From Streptomyces sp. B21-083 (GTDB lineage Bacteria > Actinomycetota > Actinomycetes > Streptomycetales > Streptomycetaceae), in the NCBI RefSeq assembly GCF_036898825.1, contig NZ_JARUND010000002.1, forward strand, positions 2,604,001-2,668,000: a DNA stretch of 64,000 nt. Reading direction: 5' to 3'. The position numbers and the translations under genes were made by a program. Below the pieces are notes generated by a model. The model ran no database searches, was not told the origin of the DNA, and saw only the letters and a program-made list of their open reading frames with translations. This document shows positions 26,037 through 34,987 of the stretch, piece by piece (the stretch's first letter is position 1; each line of letters starts with the position of its first letter).

Positions 26037-27023
26037 ATGGACGACGTCATCACCGCACGGGTACGAGTTCGGGTACGGGCACGAGTTCGGGTTCGGGTTC
26101 GGGTTCGGGTTCGTTCCGTCGTGGTCGCCGGGGGGCGGTCGCTGCTGCTCGCCTTCGCCTCGCTCGCCGGCTCGACGCTGCTGTTCGTCCTCTCCCTCAC
26201 GGACGGGACGTACGTCGGCTGGTGGTACGGCTTCGTGCCGGTCGGCGGGCAGGGCAGCGCGCTCGCCGCCGGCGCCCTCGGGGCCGTCCTCCTCGTCGCC
26301 TCCTACTTTCTGACGCCCGCCCTCCTGCGGCTCCACTTCCTGCTCACCGGGGCCCTCCTCAGCGCCGGGCGCGGTGAACTCGCCGAGCGGGTGCGGGTGT
26401 TGACCGAGACCCGCCGGGACGCCGTCGACACCTCCGCCGCCGAACTGCGACGGATCGAGCGGGACCTCCACGACGGTGCGCAGGCGCGGCTGGTCGCCGT
26501 GGGGCTGGACCTGGGGACCGCCGAGGCGCTCATCGTGAAGAACCCCGAGAAGGCGCGGGAGTTGCTCGCGCGGGCCCGGCAGTCCTCCGTCGAGGCGCTC
26601 GCCGAGCTGCGGGACCTGGTGCACGGCATCCATCCACCGGTGCTCGCCGAGCGTGGACTGGGCGACGCGGTACGGGCGTTGGCGTTGCGGGTGCCCGTCG
26701 ACACCGAGGTGACGGTCGACGTGGCCGGTGGCCGGGCGGACGCGCCCGTGGAGTCGGCGGCGTACTTCGCGGTGAGCGAGGTGCTGACCAACGCCGTCAA
26801 GCACTCCGGCGCCGAGCGGGTGTCGGCCGAACTGCGGTACGCGGACGGCTCGTTGCGGATCGCCGTCACCGACGACGGGCGGGGCGGGGCCCGGGTCGGG
26901 GGCGGGTCGGGGCTGGCCGGGGTGGAGCGGCGGCTCGGTACATTCGACGGCGTCCTGGCCGTCAGCAGTCCGGTTGGCGGTCCCACCGTGGTGACCATGG
27001 AGATTCCTTGCGAGTTGTCCTAG
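26037..27023 (+). CDS. NarL-type sensor histidine kinase
   Basis: 328 residues from ATG 26037. Residues 8-27 are an Arg-Val dipeptide repeat written by a hexanucleotide repeat. Two or three helices follow (about 34-54, 72-100), then HisKA_3 with His145 in ERDLHDGAQARLVAVGLDLG, and the HATPase N-box EVLTNAVKHSGA, G1 VTDDGRGGA and G2 GSGLAGVERR. It would autophosphorylate His145 and pass the phosphate to the regulator whose TTG start lies inside its last codons. The signal is unknown. Confidence 0.92.
   Translation: MDDVITARVRVRVRARVRVRVRVRVRSVVVAGGRSLLLAFASLAGSTLLFVLSLTDGTYVGWWYGFVPVGGQGSALAAGALGAVLLVASYFLTPALLRLHFLLTGALLSAGRGELAERVRVLTETRRDAVDTSAAELRRIERDLHDGAQARLVAVGLDLGTAEALIVKNPEKARELLARARQSSVEALAELRDLVHGIHPPVLAERGLGDAVRALALRVPVDTEVTVDVAGGRADAPVESAAYFAVSEVLTNAVKHSGAERVSAELRYADGSLRIAVTDDGRGGARVGGGSGLAGVERRLGTFDGVLAVSSPVGGPTVVTMEIPCELS
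26058..26111 (+). repeat. Hexanucleotide tandem repeat inside the kinase gene
   Basis: Nine consecutive hexamers of the form CGRGTW/CGGGTT, the last four identical (CGGGTT, 26088-26111), coding Arg-Val. Changes in copy number would keep the frame. Confidence 0.85.
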
Positions 27024-27700
27024 CCGAAGACCTGTTCCTGCTGCGCGACGGGCTGGTCCGGCTGCTGGAGGCGTACGACTTCGAGATCGCCGCGGCGGTG
27101 GAGAGCGGCCCCGAGCTGGGCCGGGCGCTCGCCGAGCTGGCACCGGACGTCGCCGATGGGGGCACCTCCCGGTTCGAGCGAAGCCGAGAACTGAGGGACG
27201 ACGTACGGCTGCCGCCGACGCACACCGACGAGGGGCTGCAGTGCGCGCTGCGGGCCCGCCGGGCGCGGCCGGGGCTGCCGGTGCTGGTGCTGTCGCAGCA
27301 CGTGGAGCGGCTGTACGCACGGGAGTTGCCGGCCGACGGGGACGGCGGGGTCGGCTATCTGCTCAAGGACCGGGTGTTGGACGCGGAGCAGTTCGTGGAC
27401 GCCGTACGACGGGTCGCGGCGGGCGGTACCGCCATGGACCCGCAGGTGATCCAGCAGCTGCTGCTGGCGCGTGCCGGGGACGGCCGGCCGCTGGGGCGGT
27501 TGACGCCCCGGGAGCTGGAGGTGATGGAACTCATGGCTCAGGGGCGTTCGAACGCGGCGATCGCTGGGCATCTCGTTGTCACGGAGCGGGCGATCGCCAA
27601 GCACACGTCCAACATCTTCGCCAAACTCGGACTCGAGGTGTCGGACGATGACAACCGCCGCGTTCTGGCGGTACTCACCTATCTCGACCAGGGGCGCTGA
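27008..27700 (+). CDS. NarL-type response regulator with an insertion beside the phosphoacceptor site
   Basis: 230 residues from TTG 27008, overlapping the kinase gene by 16 nt (GGAG 6 nt upstream). The receiver starts MRVVLAEDLFLLRDG with the acidic pocket at Glu7-Asp8, and Lys is in YLLKDRV. The LuxR-type helix-turn-helix is C-terminal (LTPRELEVMELMAQG, IAKHTSNIFAKL). Where relatives read about APDVAVVDVRLPPT, this protein has residues 50-64 (DGGTSRFERSRELRD) before D65-VRLPPT, so the strand that carries the phosphoacceptor Asp is rewritten. The extra DNA is a 43-nt palindromic repeat. The regulator may be impaired or phosphorylation-independent. Confidence 0.9.
   Translation: MRVVLAEDLFLLRDGLVRLLEAYDFEIAAAVESGPELGRALAELAPDVADGGTSRFERSRELRDDVRLPPTHTDEGLQCALRARRARPGLPVLVLSQHVERLYARELPADGDGGVGYLLKDRVLDAEQFVDAVRRVAAGGTAMDPQVIQQLLLARAGDGRPLGRLTPRELEVMELMAQGRSNAAIAGHLVVTERAIAKHTSNIFAKLGLEVSDDDNRRVLAVLTYLDQGR
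27156..27198 (+). repeat. Short palindromic repeat inserted in the response regulator gene
   Basis: Begins TGGGGGCACCTCCCGGTTC (27157 on) and ends GAGAACTGAGGGA. The arms CTCCC-GGTTC and GAACT-GAGGG pair around a GAGCGAAGCC-type loop. I recall this as a frequent short palindrome in Streptomyces genomes, usually between genes. Here it codes the 15 extra residues of the receiver domain. Confidence 0.75.
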
Positions 27701-27921
27701 AAGTACGCCATAGTCGACGATATCCGGTCCCCGCCGAACACTTGCTGTAAGAGATCGGCAACTCCCGGTATACCCGGTGGAGTTGGGGTCGAATTGTCCT
27801 ACGAATCTCTCATCAATTTCTGAGGCGGCTGAACACTCCTGAGGTCCCCCTCGTAATGGATGGCGCCGCTTCACTCCTGTCGGGCGCCTCGATAGCCCCG
27901 CAAGGAAGTCAGAGGAGTTCC

Positions 27922-29565
27922 ATGGGACGCAATGCACGTAAACGACGCTCACCACTGGCCGTTCGCGCCGTGGCCGCATCCGCGGCCCTCGCGATCGGTG
28001 GTGGTGGACTTGTCTGGGCGAATTTCTACGCCTCCGCACATGAGGAGAACGGCGCCCAGAACCAGACCAAGGCCGCTGCCGCACAGATCGCCACGATCGA
28101 CTGCCCGGATGTCGGTCAGAAGCTCTCGAACGTCCCGAGCGGTGCCCGCGCCGGCGTGGACAAGGAGCTCGCGAACCTCGACAACCAGATCACCGAGGCC
28201 TACGCACGTCTCGCCTCCACTCGGCAGGCGCAGGCCGGTGACCCGGGCTTCGTGCAGAACGCGATCGTCGGTCCGCTGAAGGACAAGCGCTTCGCCGCGA
28301 TCGACCGGATCCGGATCAACATCCAGCGCGCCGGTGGTTCCGGGGCCGACAACCTGGGGCAGTTCGCCCAGTGCACCGGCGTCGCGGCCGCGCCGCAGGC
28401 CAACGCCGGTCAGGCCAACAACGGCAACCAGAACAACGGTGGCCAGAACAACGGCCAGAACAACCAGGGCAACGGCCAGAACAACAACGGCCAGGGTCAG
28501 AACAACAACGGTCAGGGCCAGAACAACGGCCAGGGTCAGAACAACAACGGCCAGGGCAACGCCGGTCAGGGTCAGGGCCAGGGTCAGGGTCAGGGCAACG
28601 CCGGCAACGCCGCCGGTGGTGGCCAGGGCGGCAACGGCCCGGTGGCCGCGGACTTCGTCGACATCACCAAGGTCCAGGGCAACGCCCAGCTGGGTGTGGG
28701 CGCGAACGGGCTGCCGGCCAACGGCAACACCGGCTCGACGGGCTCCTTCACCACGAAGTGCGGCACCAACGGCAACAAGAACCACAACACGGACAACGTG
28801 ATCGTGGCTCCCGGTGTCAGCAACGGTGCGCACCACCTGCACGACTACGTCGGCAACCAGAGCAACGACGCGTTCGCGAGCGACCAGAAGCTGGCGGCGG
28901 CTCAGACCAGCTGCCAGAACCAGGGCGACAAGTCGTCGTACTTCTGGCCGGTGCTGCGCCTGCAGAACGGCACGCAGGACTTCGACCAGAACAACGACGG
29001 TGGTGGCAAGGAAGGCAACGTCGGCCAGATCCTGCAGGCCTCCCAGGCGCAGATCAAGTTCGTCGGCAACAAGAAGGGCAACGTCGTCGCGATGCCGACC
29101 GCCCTGCGCATCATCACCGGTGACGCCAAGGCCTTCGTCAACGGCAACGCGAACGCCAACGTCAACTGGAGCTGCACCGGCTTCGAGAACAAGGTGCAGC
29201 TGAAGGACAAGTACCCGATCTGCCCGCAGGGCAGCGCCGTGGTCCGTACGACCGACTTCCAGAGCTGCTGGGACGGCCAGAACATCGACAGTGCGAACCA
29301 CCGCACTCACGTGTCCTTCGTCCAGGCCGACGGCACCTGCGCCAACGGCTTCAAGGCGATCCCCCAGCTCCAGGTCCGTCTGGTCTACAACGTCCCGGCG
29401 CCGAAGCTGCAGAACGGCACGGTGGTGAACCCGTACGCGGTGGACACCTTCCCGGAGAACCTGCACAAGCCGATCACCGACCACAACGACTTCATCAACT
29501 TCTTCTCCCAGAACACGATGAACCAGATGGTCAACTGCATCAACACCGGCAAGAAGTGCCAGTAG
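27922..29565 (+). CDS. Secreted DUF1996 protein with Asn/Gln/Gly-rich linker
   Basis: 547 residues from ATG 27922 (AGAGGAG upstream). A basic N-terminus with a hydrophobic segment ([22 protein letters not shown]) is a signal peptide or anchor. An N-terminal ~120-residue domain has two Cys (IDCPDVG, FAQCTGV). A low-complexity linker (about 163-240) repeats NNGQGQ-type units. The C-terminal DUF1996 domain has [45 protein letters not shown] and a Cys-rich end. DUF1996 is a secreted family of fungi and actinomycetes with unknown chemistry. Three hairpins follow. Confidence 0.88.
   Translation: MGRNARKRRSPLAVRAVAASAALAIGGGGLVWANFYASAHEENGAQNQTKAAAAQIATIDCPDVGQKLSNVPSGARAGVDKELANLDNQITEAYARLASTRQAQAGDPGFVQNAIVGPLKDKRFAAIDRIRINIQRAGGSGADNLGQFAQCTGVAAAPQANAGQANNGNQNNGGQNNGQNNQGNGQNNNGQGQNNNGQGQNNGQGQNNNGQGNAGQGQGQGQGQGNAGNAAGGGQGGNGPVAADFVDITKVQGNAQLGVGANGLPANGNTGSTGSFTTKCGTNGNKNHNTDNVIVAPGVSNGAHHLHDYVGNQSNDAFASDQKLAAAQTSCQNQGDKSSYFWPVLRLQNGTQDFDQNNDGGGKEGNVGQILQASQAQIKFVGNKKGNVVAMPTALRIITGDAKAFVNGNANANVNWSCTGFENKVQLKDKYPICPQGSAVVRTTDFQSCWDGQNIDSANHRTHVSFVQADGTCANGFKAIPQLQVRLVYNVPAPKLQNGTVVNPYAVDTFPENLHKPITDHNDFINFFSQNTMNQMVNCINTGKKCQ
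28411..28640 (+). repeat. Tandem repeats coding the Asn/Gln/Gly linker
   Basis: Imperfect 12- to 21-nt units of AACAACGGCCAG and GGTCAGGGCCAG type, coding NNGQ and GQGQ. They stay in frame and form the interdomain linker. They are not CRISPR repeats, because there are no unique spacers. Confidence 0.8.
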
Positions 29566-29598
29566 ATCCACCAGTGGTCCACCGTCGGTGGACCACAT

Positions 29599-29638
29599 GA
29601 GAAAGCCGGTGGCGGGTTCTCCCGCCACCGGCTTTCTC
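29599..29638 (+). terminator. Terminator of the DUF1996 gene
   Basis: A perfect 18-bp stem (29599-29616 and 29621-29638) with loop TTCT, preceded by a smaller 10-bp hairpin (29574-29596) just after the stop. Confidence 0.88.
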
Positions 29639-29683
29639 GTTCTCGCCAGGAGGCGAGTACGGAGACAGCGCGCAGACACAGAC

Positions 29684-29717
29684 GCGGCGGCCCGAGTGTT
29701 TCCACTCGGGCCGCCGC
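29684..29717 (-). terminator. Terminator of the minus-strand lipoprotein gene
   Basis: A perfect 15-bp stem (29684-29698 and 29703-29717) with loop TTTC, beginning 13 bp beyond the stop of the lipoprotein gene. Confidence 0.85.
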
Positions 29718-29729
29718 GGTGTGCTTCCG

Positions 29730-30191
29730 TCAGCCTTCGTGGCCGGCCGAGTGGGTCGCCTCGGCGCCGGCGTGGGCGCTGTGGTCGGCGCCCACCTCGG
29801 TGGTCCCACCGAGCTTGCCCTGCAGCTTCGCGATCACCTTCTCGTCACCGACCGCGGTCCACTTGCGGCCCAGGAGGTAGAAGCCGCCGTAGTCCTTGGC
29901 CCCGTTGATCCACTCACGCTGACCGCGGTCGGTGGCGTAGGTCAGGAGGAGGAACTTGCCGTAGGTGGTGGTCTTGCAGGCCGCCTGACGGAGCTCGTCC
30001 GCGTCGATCTGCATGATGGGCTCGCAGCCCGCCTCGCTCGCGATGTGCTCCAGGCTGCCGGTCGCGGCCACCGGAGTGGCGTCGATCGTCGTGGCCGCCC
30101 GGTCGCTCGCGCCACCTGAGCAGCCCGCCAGGGCCAGCGCCGCCACGGCTGTGACCGCGGCGGTCGCGAGCTTCGGTCGCGTCACCATCAT
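29730..30191 (-). CDS. Putative lipoprotein, unknown function
   Basis: 153 residues from ATG 30191 (GGAGGAAG upstream). A lipobox LALAGCS ends the signal segment, so Cys is the lipidated residue on the outer face. The mature part has two more Cys (AGCEPIMQID, AACKTTTYGK) that could form a disulfide, and ends in a His-rich tail (HSAHAGAEATHSAGHEG) that may bind metal. The pattern LLTYATDRGQREWI is shared with other Streptomyces lipoproteins of unknown role. Confidence 0.8.
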   Translation of the reverse strand: MMVTRPKLATAAVTAVAALALAGCSGGASDRAATTIDATPVAATGSLEHIASEAGCEPIMQIDADELRQAACKTTTYGKFLLLTYATDRGQREWINGAKDYGGFYLLGRKWTAVGDEKVIAKLQGKLGGTTEVGADHSAHAGAEATHSAGHEG

Positions 30192-30332
30192 CTGTTCTTC
30201 CTCCGGTCCGTTCGGCGCCGACACTACTCTCGGCCCATGCCGCGGGGAGACCCCGTCGAGGAGCCCTCGCCCTCGATACGGCTACGGGGCACCAACCACT
30301 CAATCAGTGAACGCGTGTGCGAGAGTGGGCAG

Positions 30333-30842
30333 GTGAACGCAGACTGGGAAGGGCGTGTGGTCGCCGCTTGGGCGACCTTCGACGACTACGACGAGGACCA
30401 CGGGGCCGACTTCCGCGCGGTGATCGACACCCTCGTCGCGGAACTGCCCGCAGGCAGCCCCCTGGCCCCCTTCGAACAGGCGTGCGCCTGGGATTCGACG
30501 GGCCACTCGGACCGGGCGGAGCCGCTCTACCGCGAGGCGCTCGCGCTCGGGCTCAGCGAACAGAGCGGATACAAGGGCCGCCGTGCCAAGATCCAGCTGT
30601 CGAGTTCGCTGCGCAACCTCGGGCGGGCCGAAGAGGGCGTCAAGCTCCTCACCCCCGAACTGGACGCCCCCTCCGATGAGTTGGACGACGCCGTACGAGG
30701 GTGTCTGGCGCTGTGTCTGTCCAGCCTCGGCCGTGACCGTGAGGGCCTCTCGCTGGTCCTCGGCGCCCTCGCTCCTCATCTGCCGCGTTATCAGCGGTCG
30801 ATGGCGAACTACGCCCGACTGCTGACCGAGCCCGACGCGTAA
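30333..30842 (+). CDS. Tetratricopeptide-repeat (TPR_5) protein
   Basis: 169 residues from GTG 30333. A helical repeat protein: FEQACAWDSTGHSDRAEPLYREALALGL, then SSSLRNLGRAEEGVKLL and CLALCLSSLGRDREGLSLVL. This is the TPR_5 family of short cytoplasmic proteins. Partner unknown. The next gene starts 50 bp downstream on the same strand. Confidence 0.85.
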   Translation: MNADWEGRVVAAWATFDDYDEDHGADFRAVIDTLVAELPAGSPLAPFEQACAWDSTGHSDRAEPLYREALALGLSEQSGYKGRRAKIQLSSSLRNLGRAEEGVKLLTPELDAPSDELDDAVRGCLALCLSSLGRDREGLSLVLGALAPHLPRYQRSMANYARLLTEPDA

Positions 30843-30891
30843 CTCCTGGACGGCCAGGTGACCATCCCGCGATTCGCTCGTTCTGCTGAAC

Positions 30892-32820
30892 GTGCAGTCA
30901 CAGGATGTCGCCTTCAGCCCCACCACCGGTAACAGCGCCAAGGGCCGCCCCGTCGTCGACGTGGAGCAGGCCGAGGCCGCGCTCGTCGAGCACTACCCCC
31001 GGCTCGTCCGGCTCGCCTATCTGGTGCTGCCACCGAGCCTCGGGCTGAGCCGGCGCGTCCTGACAGCGCACGCCCTCACCCAGCGTGCGCTGCCCAGGGG
31101 ACGCACGGCCACCGCCACCCTCCCGGCCCAGTCGAAGGGCCGCGCGGGCGACTCCGGCTACGCGCTCGTCCGCCTCCAAGTGCTGCGTACGGCACTCGCG
31201 GCGGGGCAGCCCTGGCGTGGGCGCTCGCTGCCGAAGCGGTCGCAGCTGCCGCCGCTGCTCCCCCACGTCTGGGGCCTGCGGCTCTTCCCGCGTTCGGGCG
31301 GCGCCGACGAACTCGCCCTGGACCAGCGGCTGTCGGGGCTCTCCGGCCCCGCCCGGGCCGCGTACGTCCTGCGCGGTCTGGAGAAGCTCCCGGACGCCGA
31401 CGTACGCAGCGCCCTGGAGGCCGCCGGGGTCGACCGGCCGATCGAGGCGCTCCGCGAGGCGGACGAGGTCCCGGCGCAGTACGCGCTGCTCGACTCCGCC
31501 GAGTTCGACCCCTGTTCGCTGCAGGCGCGTCCGACCGACCTGATGCGGCGCAGGCAGCACCTGAAGGCCGCGCTCGTCGCCGCCGCGGCCGTCGCGGTGT
31601 GCGGCACGCTGCTCGGCCTGCCCGGCGACGGCTGGGCCCCGGACGGCGCCGCCGCCCCCGCGTACGCGCACAACCCGGCCGCCGAAGCCGCCCTGGATCC
31701 GGCCCAGTTGACGCTGGTGCCCGCGGCCACCTGGAAGTCCTCCGCGCGCACCGACTTCTCCGTCTGGCCCGCGCGCGGCGACCTCGTCGACGACAGCGCC
31801 CTGCTGCGGCGCGCCCTCGCCGTCTGGGCCCGCCCCGGCGAGAAGGTCCATGTCTCGGCCACCCCGGGCACCCCCTCCGGCGGCCCGGCCGGCCCGCCCC
31901 AGCTCCTGTACGCGGGCACTGTCGACACGGCCCACGTGGTGATCCTCTACGACGGTCTGCGCATCGCCCGGTACGCCGAACCGAAGGACGGCACGAGCGG
32001 CGCCGCCCTGGACTTCGCCCGCGTCGACGGCGCGACCGGCGCCGAGGCCGACGCGGTGGTGCTCGACCGGGCCGACGGCAACGTCCGCTATCTGACGGCT
32101 CCCTGGGTGCTCCGGGCGGAGATGCGGGACCTGCGCAAACCGGCGGCGGCGCCGATCGACCTGGGGCTGACCGACGGAGTGAGCGGGCCGCTGGCCAGCC
32201 CGGTCGCGCAGACCGGCGCCTGCCGGTCCTGGAACACGCTGCAGGTGACCGACGCCGGTGGGGCCCGACTGCTGAGCGACCTCGGCGAGCTGGTCCCGGC
32301 CCACCTCACCACGGGCCGCCCGGCCGCACCCCGCGAGGCGTCGGCCCCGGCGGCGCTGGCGACGTGGTCGCCCTTCGCCTGCTCCCTCGCCGCGATGCAC
32401 TCCCAGGGCGTGCGCTCGGTGAACGCCTGGCAGTACGCCGAGCAGCCGCTGCCCGACGCGAGCGGCGCCGCCGACTGGGTGTGCACCCGCGCCGAGACCT
32501 GGCGGGGCGACGGCGCCCAGGTCCTGGCCCAGTTCCACACGCCGGGCGGGCAGTTCGGGGCGATCGCGGCGAAGTCCGGGACCAGCCCGGCGTGCGGTCC
32601 CCGCGACCCGAACGTCCTCGCCGGTGTGCTGTGGAAGTCGGGGGCGGGCGAGTGGTACATGCTTGCCGCCGGTACGCGGAACACGGCGTCGATCACGGCG
32701 ACGGGCGGGGTGAGTTCGTCCGCACGGGGTGCCATGCTGGCGGCGAGGACTCAGCAAGGGGCTCAGGCGGGATTGAAGGGGACACTCAAGGACGGTCGGC
32801 AGATCGGCGGGCTGCGGTAG
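30892..32820 (+). CDS. Membrane-anchored protein with ECF-sigma-like N-terminal half
   Basis: 642 residues from GTG 30892 (no clear ribosome site; GTG near 30961 is an alternative). Residues 27-70 (ALVEHYPRLVRLAYLVLPPS...) resemble sigma region 2, and 143-180 (LDQRLSGLSGPARAAYVLRG) resemble sigma region 4. One helix spans 226-244. The C-terminal ~400 residues face outwards and hold several Cys (GACRSWN, FACSLAAM, DWVCTRAETW, SPACGPRD). There is no anti-sigma zinc motif. I do not recognise a characterised relative; a membrane-tethered regulator is an inference. Confidence 0.75.
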   Translation: MQSQDVAFSPTTGNSAKGRPVVDVEQAEAALVEHYPRLVRLAYLVLPPSLGLSRRVLTAHALTQRALPRGRTATATLPAQSKGRAGDSGYALVRLQVLRTALAAGQPWRGRSLPKRSQLPPLLPHVWGLRLFPRSGGADELALDQRLSGLSGPARAAYVLRGLEKLPDADVRSALEAAGVDRPIEALREADEVPAQYALLDSAEFDPCSLQARPTDLMRRRQHLKAALVAAAAVAVCGTLLGLPGDGWAPDGAAAPAYAHNPAAEAALDPAQLTLVPAATWKSSARTDFSVWPARGDLVDDSALLRRALAVWARPGEKVHVSATPGTPSGGPAGPPQLLYAGTVDTAHVVILYDGLRIARYAEPKDGTSGAALDFARVDGATGAEADAVVLDRADGNVRYLTAPWVLRAEMRDLRKPAAAPIDLGLTDGVSGPLASPVAQTGACRSWNTLQVTDAGGARLLSDLGELVPAHLTTGRPAAPREASAPAALATWSPFACSLAAMHSQGVRSVNAWQYAEQPLPDASGAADWVCTRAETWRGDGAQVLAQFHTPGGQFGAIAAKSGTSPACGPRDPNVLAGVLWKSGAGEWYMLAAGTRNTASITATGGVSSSARGAMLAARTQQGAQAGLKGTLKDGRQIGGLR

Positions 32821-32824
32821 CGCC

Positions 32825-32876
32825 CCCAAGGGGCGCGGGGAACTGCGCGACCAGCCCCCACGCGCCCGCAGACAAC
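32825..32876 (+). repeat. Dispersed ~50-nt intergenic repeat, copy 1
   Basis: Contains GGGGCGCGGGGAACTGCGCG followed by ACCAGCCCCCACGCGCCCGC. It starts 5 bp after the stop of the preceding gene. Other copies are at 50682-50737 (minus strand) and 60475-60517. Confidence 0.75.
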
Positions 32877-32973
32877 CAACCACGTACCCGTGCGGAGCAC
32901 CTAGCTGACACTCGCGTCAACAAGTCCGCCCGTAGGGGTTTCCCCGCAGGCTACCCATCAGTACATTGACGCC

Positions 32974-33852
32974 ATGTCCAACCCGCCGCACATACCCCTC
33001 AAGGCGCGCAAGGTGTCCTTCTCCTGGGAGGGCACCCCGCTCCACTGGGTGCCGGGGGACCCGTTCACCTCGCACACCATCAACGTGCTGCATCTGCTGC
33101 TGCCCGCCGGGGAGCGGTGGTTCGTGCACGTGTACAAGCAGGTGTTGCCGTACATCCGGGACGAGCGGCTGCGTGCGGACGTCGTCGGGTTCATCGGGCA
33201 GGAGGCCATGCACTCCCAGGCCCACGACGAAGTCCTCCCGCATCTGCGGGAGTCGGGGCTCGATCCGACGCCGTACACCGCCCAGATCGACTGGCTCTTC
33301 GAGAAGCTGCTCGGCGACCGGTTCCTCCTGCCGGGCCGCCGGGCGCGCAGGTGGTGGCTCATGGAACGGGTCGCCGTGATCGCCGCCATCGAGCACTACA
33401 CGGCGTTCCTCGGCGACTGGATACTCAACGCGTCGGAGCTGGACCGGCGCGGCGCCGATCCGACCATGCTGGACCTGCTGCGCTGGCACGGCGCCGAGGA
33501 GGTCGAGCACCGGTCGGTCGCCTTCGACCTGTTCACACATGTCGACGGGGGCTACCGGAGGCGGGTGCGGACCTGGCTGACCGGGCTGCTGGTGATGTTC
33601 TTCCTGTGGCAGCGCGGGGTGCGGTTCTTCATGGCGAACGACCCGGCGCCCAACCTCCGCAAGCCGACCTTCCGCGGTTTCCACGTGCGCGGGAAGCGAG
33701 GGCTGCTGCCGTCGACCCGGGCCATGGTGAGATCGGTGCCGCGCTATCTCGCCCGGGACTACCACCCCTCCCAGGAGGGCTCCACCGAGCAGGCCGTCGC
33801 CTATCTGGCCTCCTCCCCCGCCGCCGTCGCCGCCGACAGAGGTGCCGCCTGA
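32974..33852 (+). CDS. PF10118 'metal-dependent hydrolase' family protein, ferritin-like diiron candidate
   Basis: 292 residues starting MSNPPHIPLKARKVSFSWEG. Helical, with three Glu/His motifs: GFIGQEAMHSQAHDE (about 73-87), VIAAIEHYTAF (about 133-143) and HGAEEVEHRSVAFDLF (about 172-187). Paired E and EH motifs of this kind are usual carboxylate-bridged diiron ligands. A TGATG overlap with the next gene, a ferredoxin-type reductase, supports an electron-accepting oxygenase rather than a hydrolase. Confidence 0.85.
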   Translation: MSNPPHIPLKARKVSFSWEGTPLHWVPGDPFTSHTINVLHLLLPAGERWFVHVYKQVLPYIRDERLRADVVGFIGQEAMHSQAHDEVLPHLRESGLDPTPYTAQIDWLFEKLLGDRFLLPGRRARRWWLMERVAVIAAIEHYTAFLGDWILNASELDRRGADPTMLDLLRWHGAEEVEHRSVAFDLFTHVDGGYRRRVRTWLTGLLVMFFLWQRGVRFFMANDPAPNLRKPTFRGFHVRGKRGLLPSTRAMVRSVPRYLARDYHPSQEGSTEQAVAYLASSPAAVAADRGAA

Positions 33853-34931
33853 TGCCCCGGCCGCTGGCTCTCGCGCTCACCGCCGGGGCCGCGCTGCTCG
33901 CCCGGCGGGCCGTACGCCGCCGGATCGAGGCGGCGCCACTGTGGCCGCTGCCCGCGCTGGCGGAGCCGATCTCCGGCCGACCGCGCTCACGAGCCCTGCG
34001 GCTGACGGTCGCCGCGCACGAGACGGTCGCCGACGGCGTCGTACAACTACGCCTGGAGGGACGGGAATTGCCGGGCTGGGCGCCGGGGGCTCATCTCGAT
34101 CTGGTGCTGCCGTCGGGGCTCGTTCGGCAGTACTCGCTGTGCGGGGACCCGGCGGACACCTCGGCGTACACCGTCGCCACGCGGCTGGTGCCGGACGGGC
34201 GCGGCGGCTCGCGCGAGGTGCACGAGGAGTTGCGGGCGGGCATGACGGTCGAGGTGCGCGGCCCGCGCAACCGTTTCCCGCTCACCCCGGCACCTGCGTA
34301 CGTCTTCGTGGCCGGCGGTATCGGTATCACCCCGATCCTGCCGATGCTCCGGGCGGTGCATGCCCGACCCGGCCTGGAATGGCGGCTGTTGTACGGGGGG
34401 CGCAGTCGGGCCTCGATGCCCTACCTCACCGAGATCGAGAAGCTGGGCGCGGACTCCGGAGCGGGACGCGTCACCGTCGCCGCCGAGGACGAGGACGGGC
34501 TGCCCGACCTCGACGCGCTGTTCGCGGGCGTGGCGGCGGAACTGCCCGAGGGGACCGCCGTCCACTGCTGCGGTCCCGAGGCGTTGACGGCGGCGGTCGA
34601 GGCCCGGATTCCCGAGGGTGCCGTGCTGTATCTGGAGCGCTTCAGCCCGCGTACGTCGACCGGGGGCAACCAGTCCTTCGAGGTCGAACTGCGGCGCAGT
34701 GGGCGGGCGTTGACGGTGGCGGCCGACTCGACCGTGCTGGCCGCCGTACGGGCGGAGCTGCCGGACACCGCGTACTCGTGCGAGCAGGGGTTCTGCGGGA
34801 CGTGCCAACAGCGCGTGCTGGGAGGGGAAGTGGACCATCGCGACGAGTTGCTGACCGATGCCGAGCGGGCGGACTCGATGCTGATCTGTGTGTCACGGGC
34901 ACGACGGGGTCCACTTGTGCTGGATTTGTGA
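33852..34931 (+). CDS. PDR/VanB-family ferredoxin reductase (FMN/FAD, NAD, 2Fe-2S)
   Basis: 359 residues. An FAD/FMN-binding barrel with RQYSLCGDP (about 97), an NAD-binding domain beginning YVFVAGGIGITPILPML, and a C-terminal plant-type 2Fe-2S domain with CEQGFCGTC plus a later Cys in SMLICVSRA. This is the phthalate dioxygenase reductase layout, which passes electrons from NAD(P)H to an oxygenase. The start overlaps the stop of the PF10118 gene, so the two are translationally coupled. Confidence 0.92.
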   Translation: MPRPLALALTAGAALLARRAVRRRIEAAPLWPLPALAEPISGRPRSRALRLTVAAHETVADGVVQLRLEGRELPGWAPGAHLDLVLPSGLVRQYSLCGDPADTSAYTVATRLVPDGRGGSREVHEELRAGMTVEVRGPRNRFPLTPAPAYVFVAGGIGITPILPMLRAVHARPGLEWRLLYGGRSRASMPYLTEIEKLGADSGAGRVTVAAEDEDGLPDLDALFAGVAAELPEGTAVHCCGPEALTAAVEARIPEGAVLYLERFSPRTSTGGNQSFEVELRRSGRALTVAADSTVLAAVRAELPDTAYSCEQGFCGTCQQRVLGGEVDHRDELLTDAERADSMLICVSRARRGPLVLDL

Positions 34932-34987
34932 ACATCCTCGGTCGGACCCGTCCGTTGCGGGCCGTATCCGATCGGTAAGGTGTTCGC

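Noticed and set aside
28411..28640. Repeat array considered as CRISPR
   Set aside because: The units are in frame, directly adjacent, code NNGQ/GQGQ and have no spacers.
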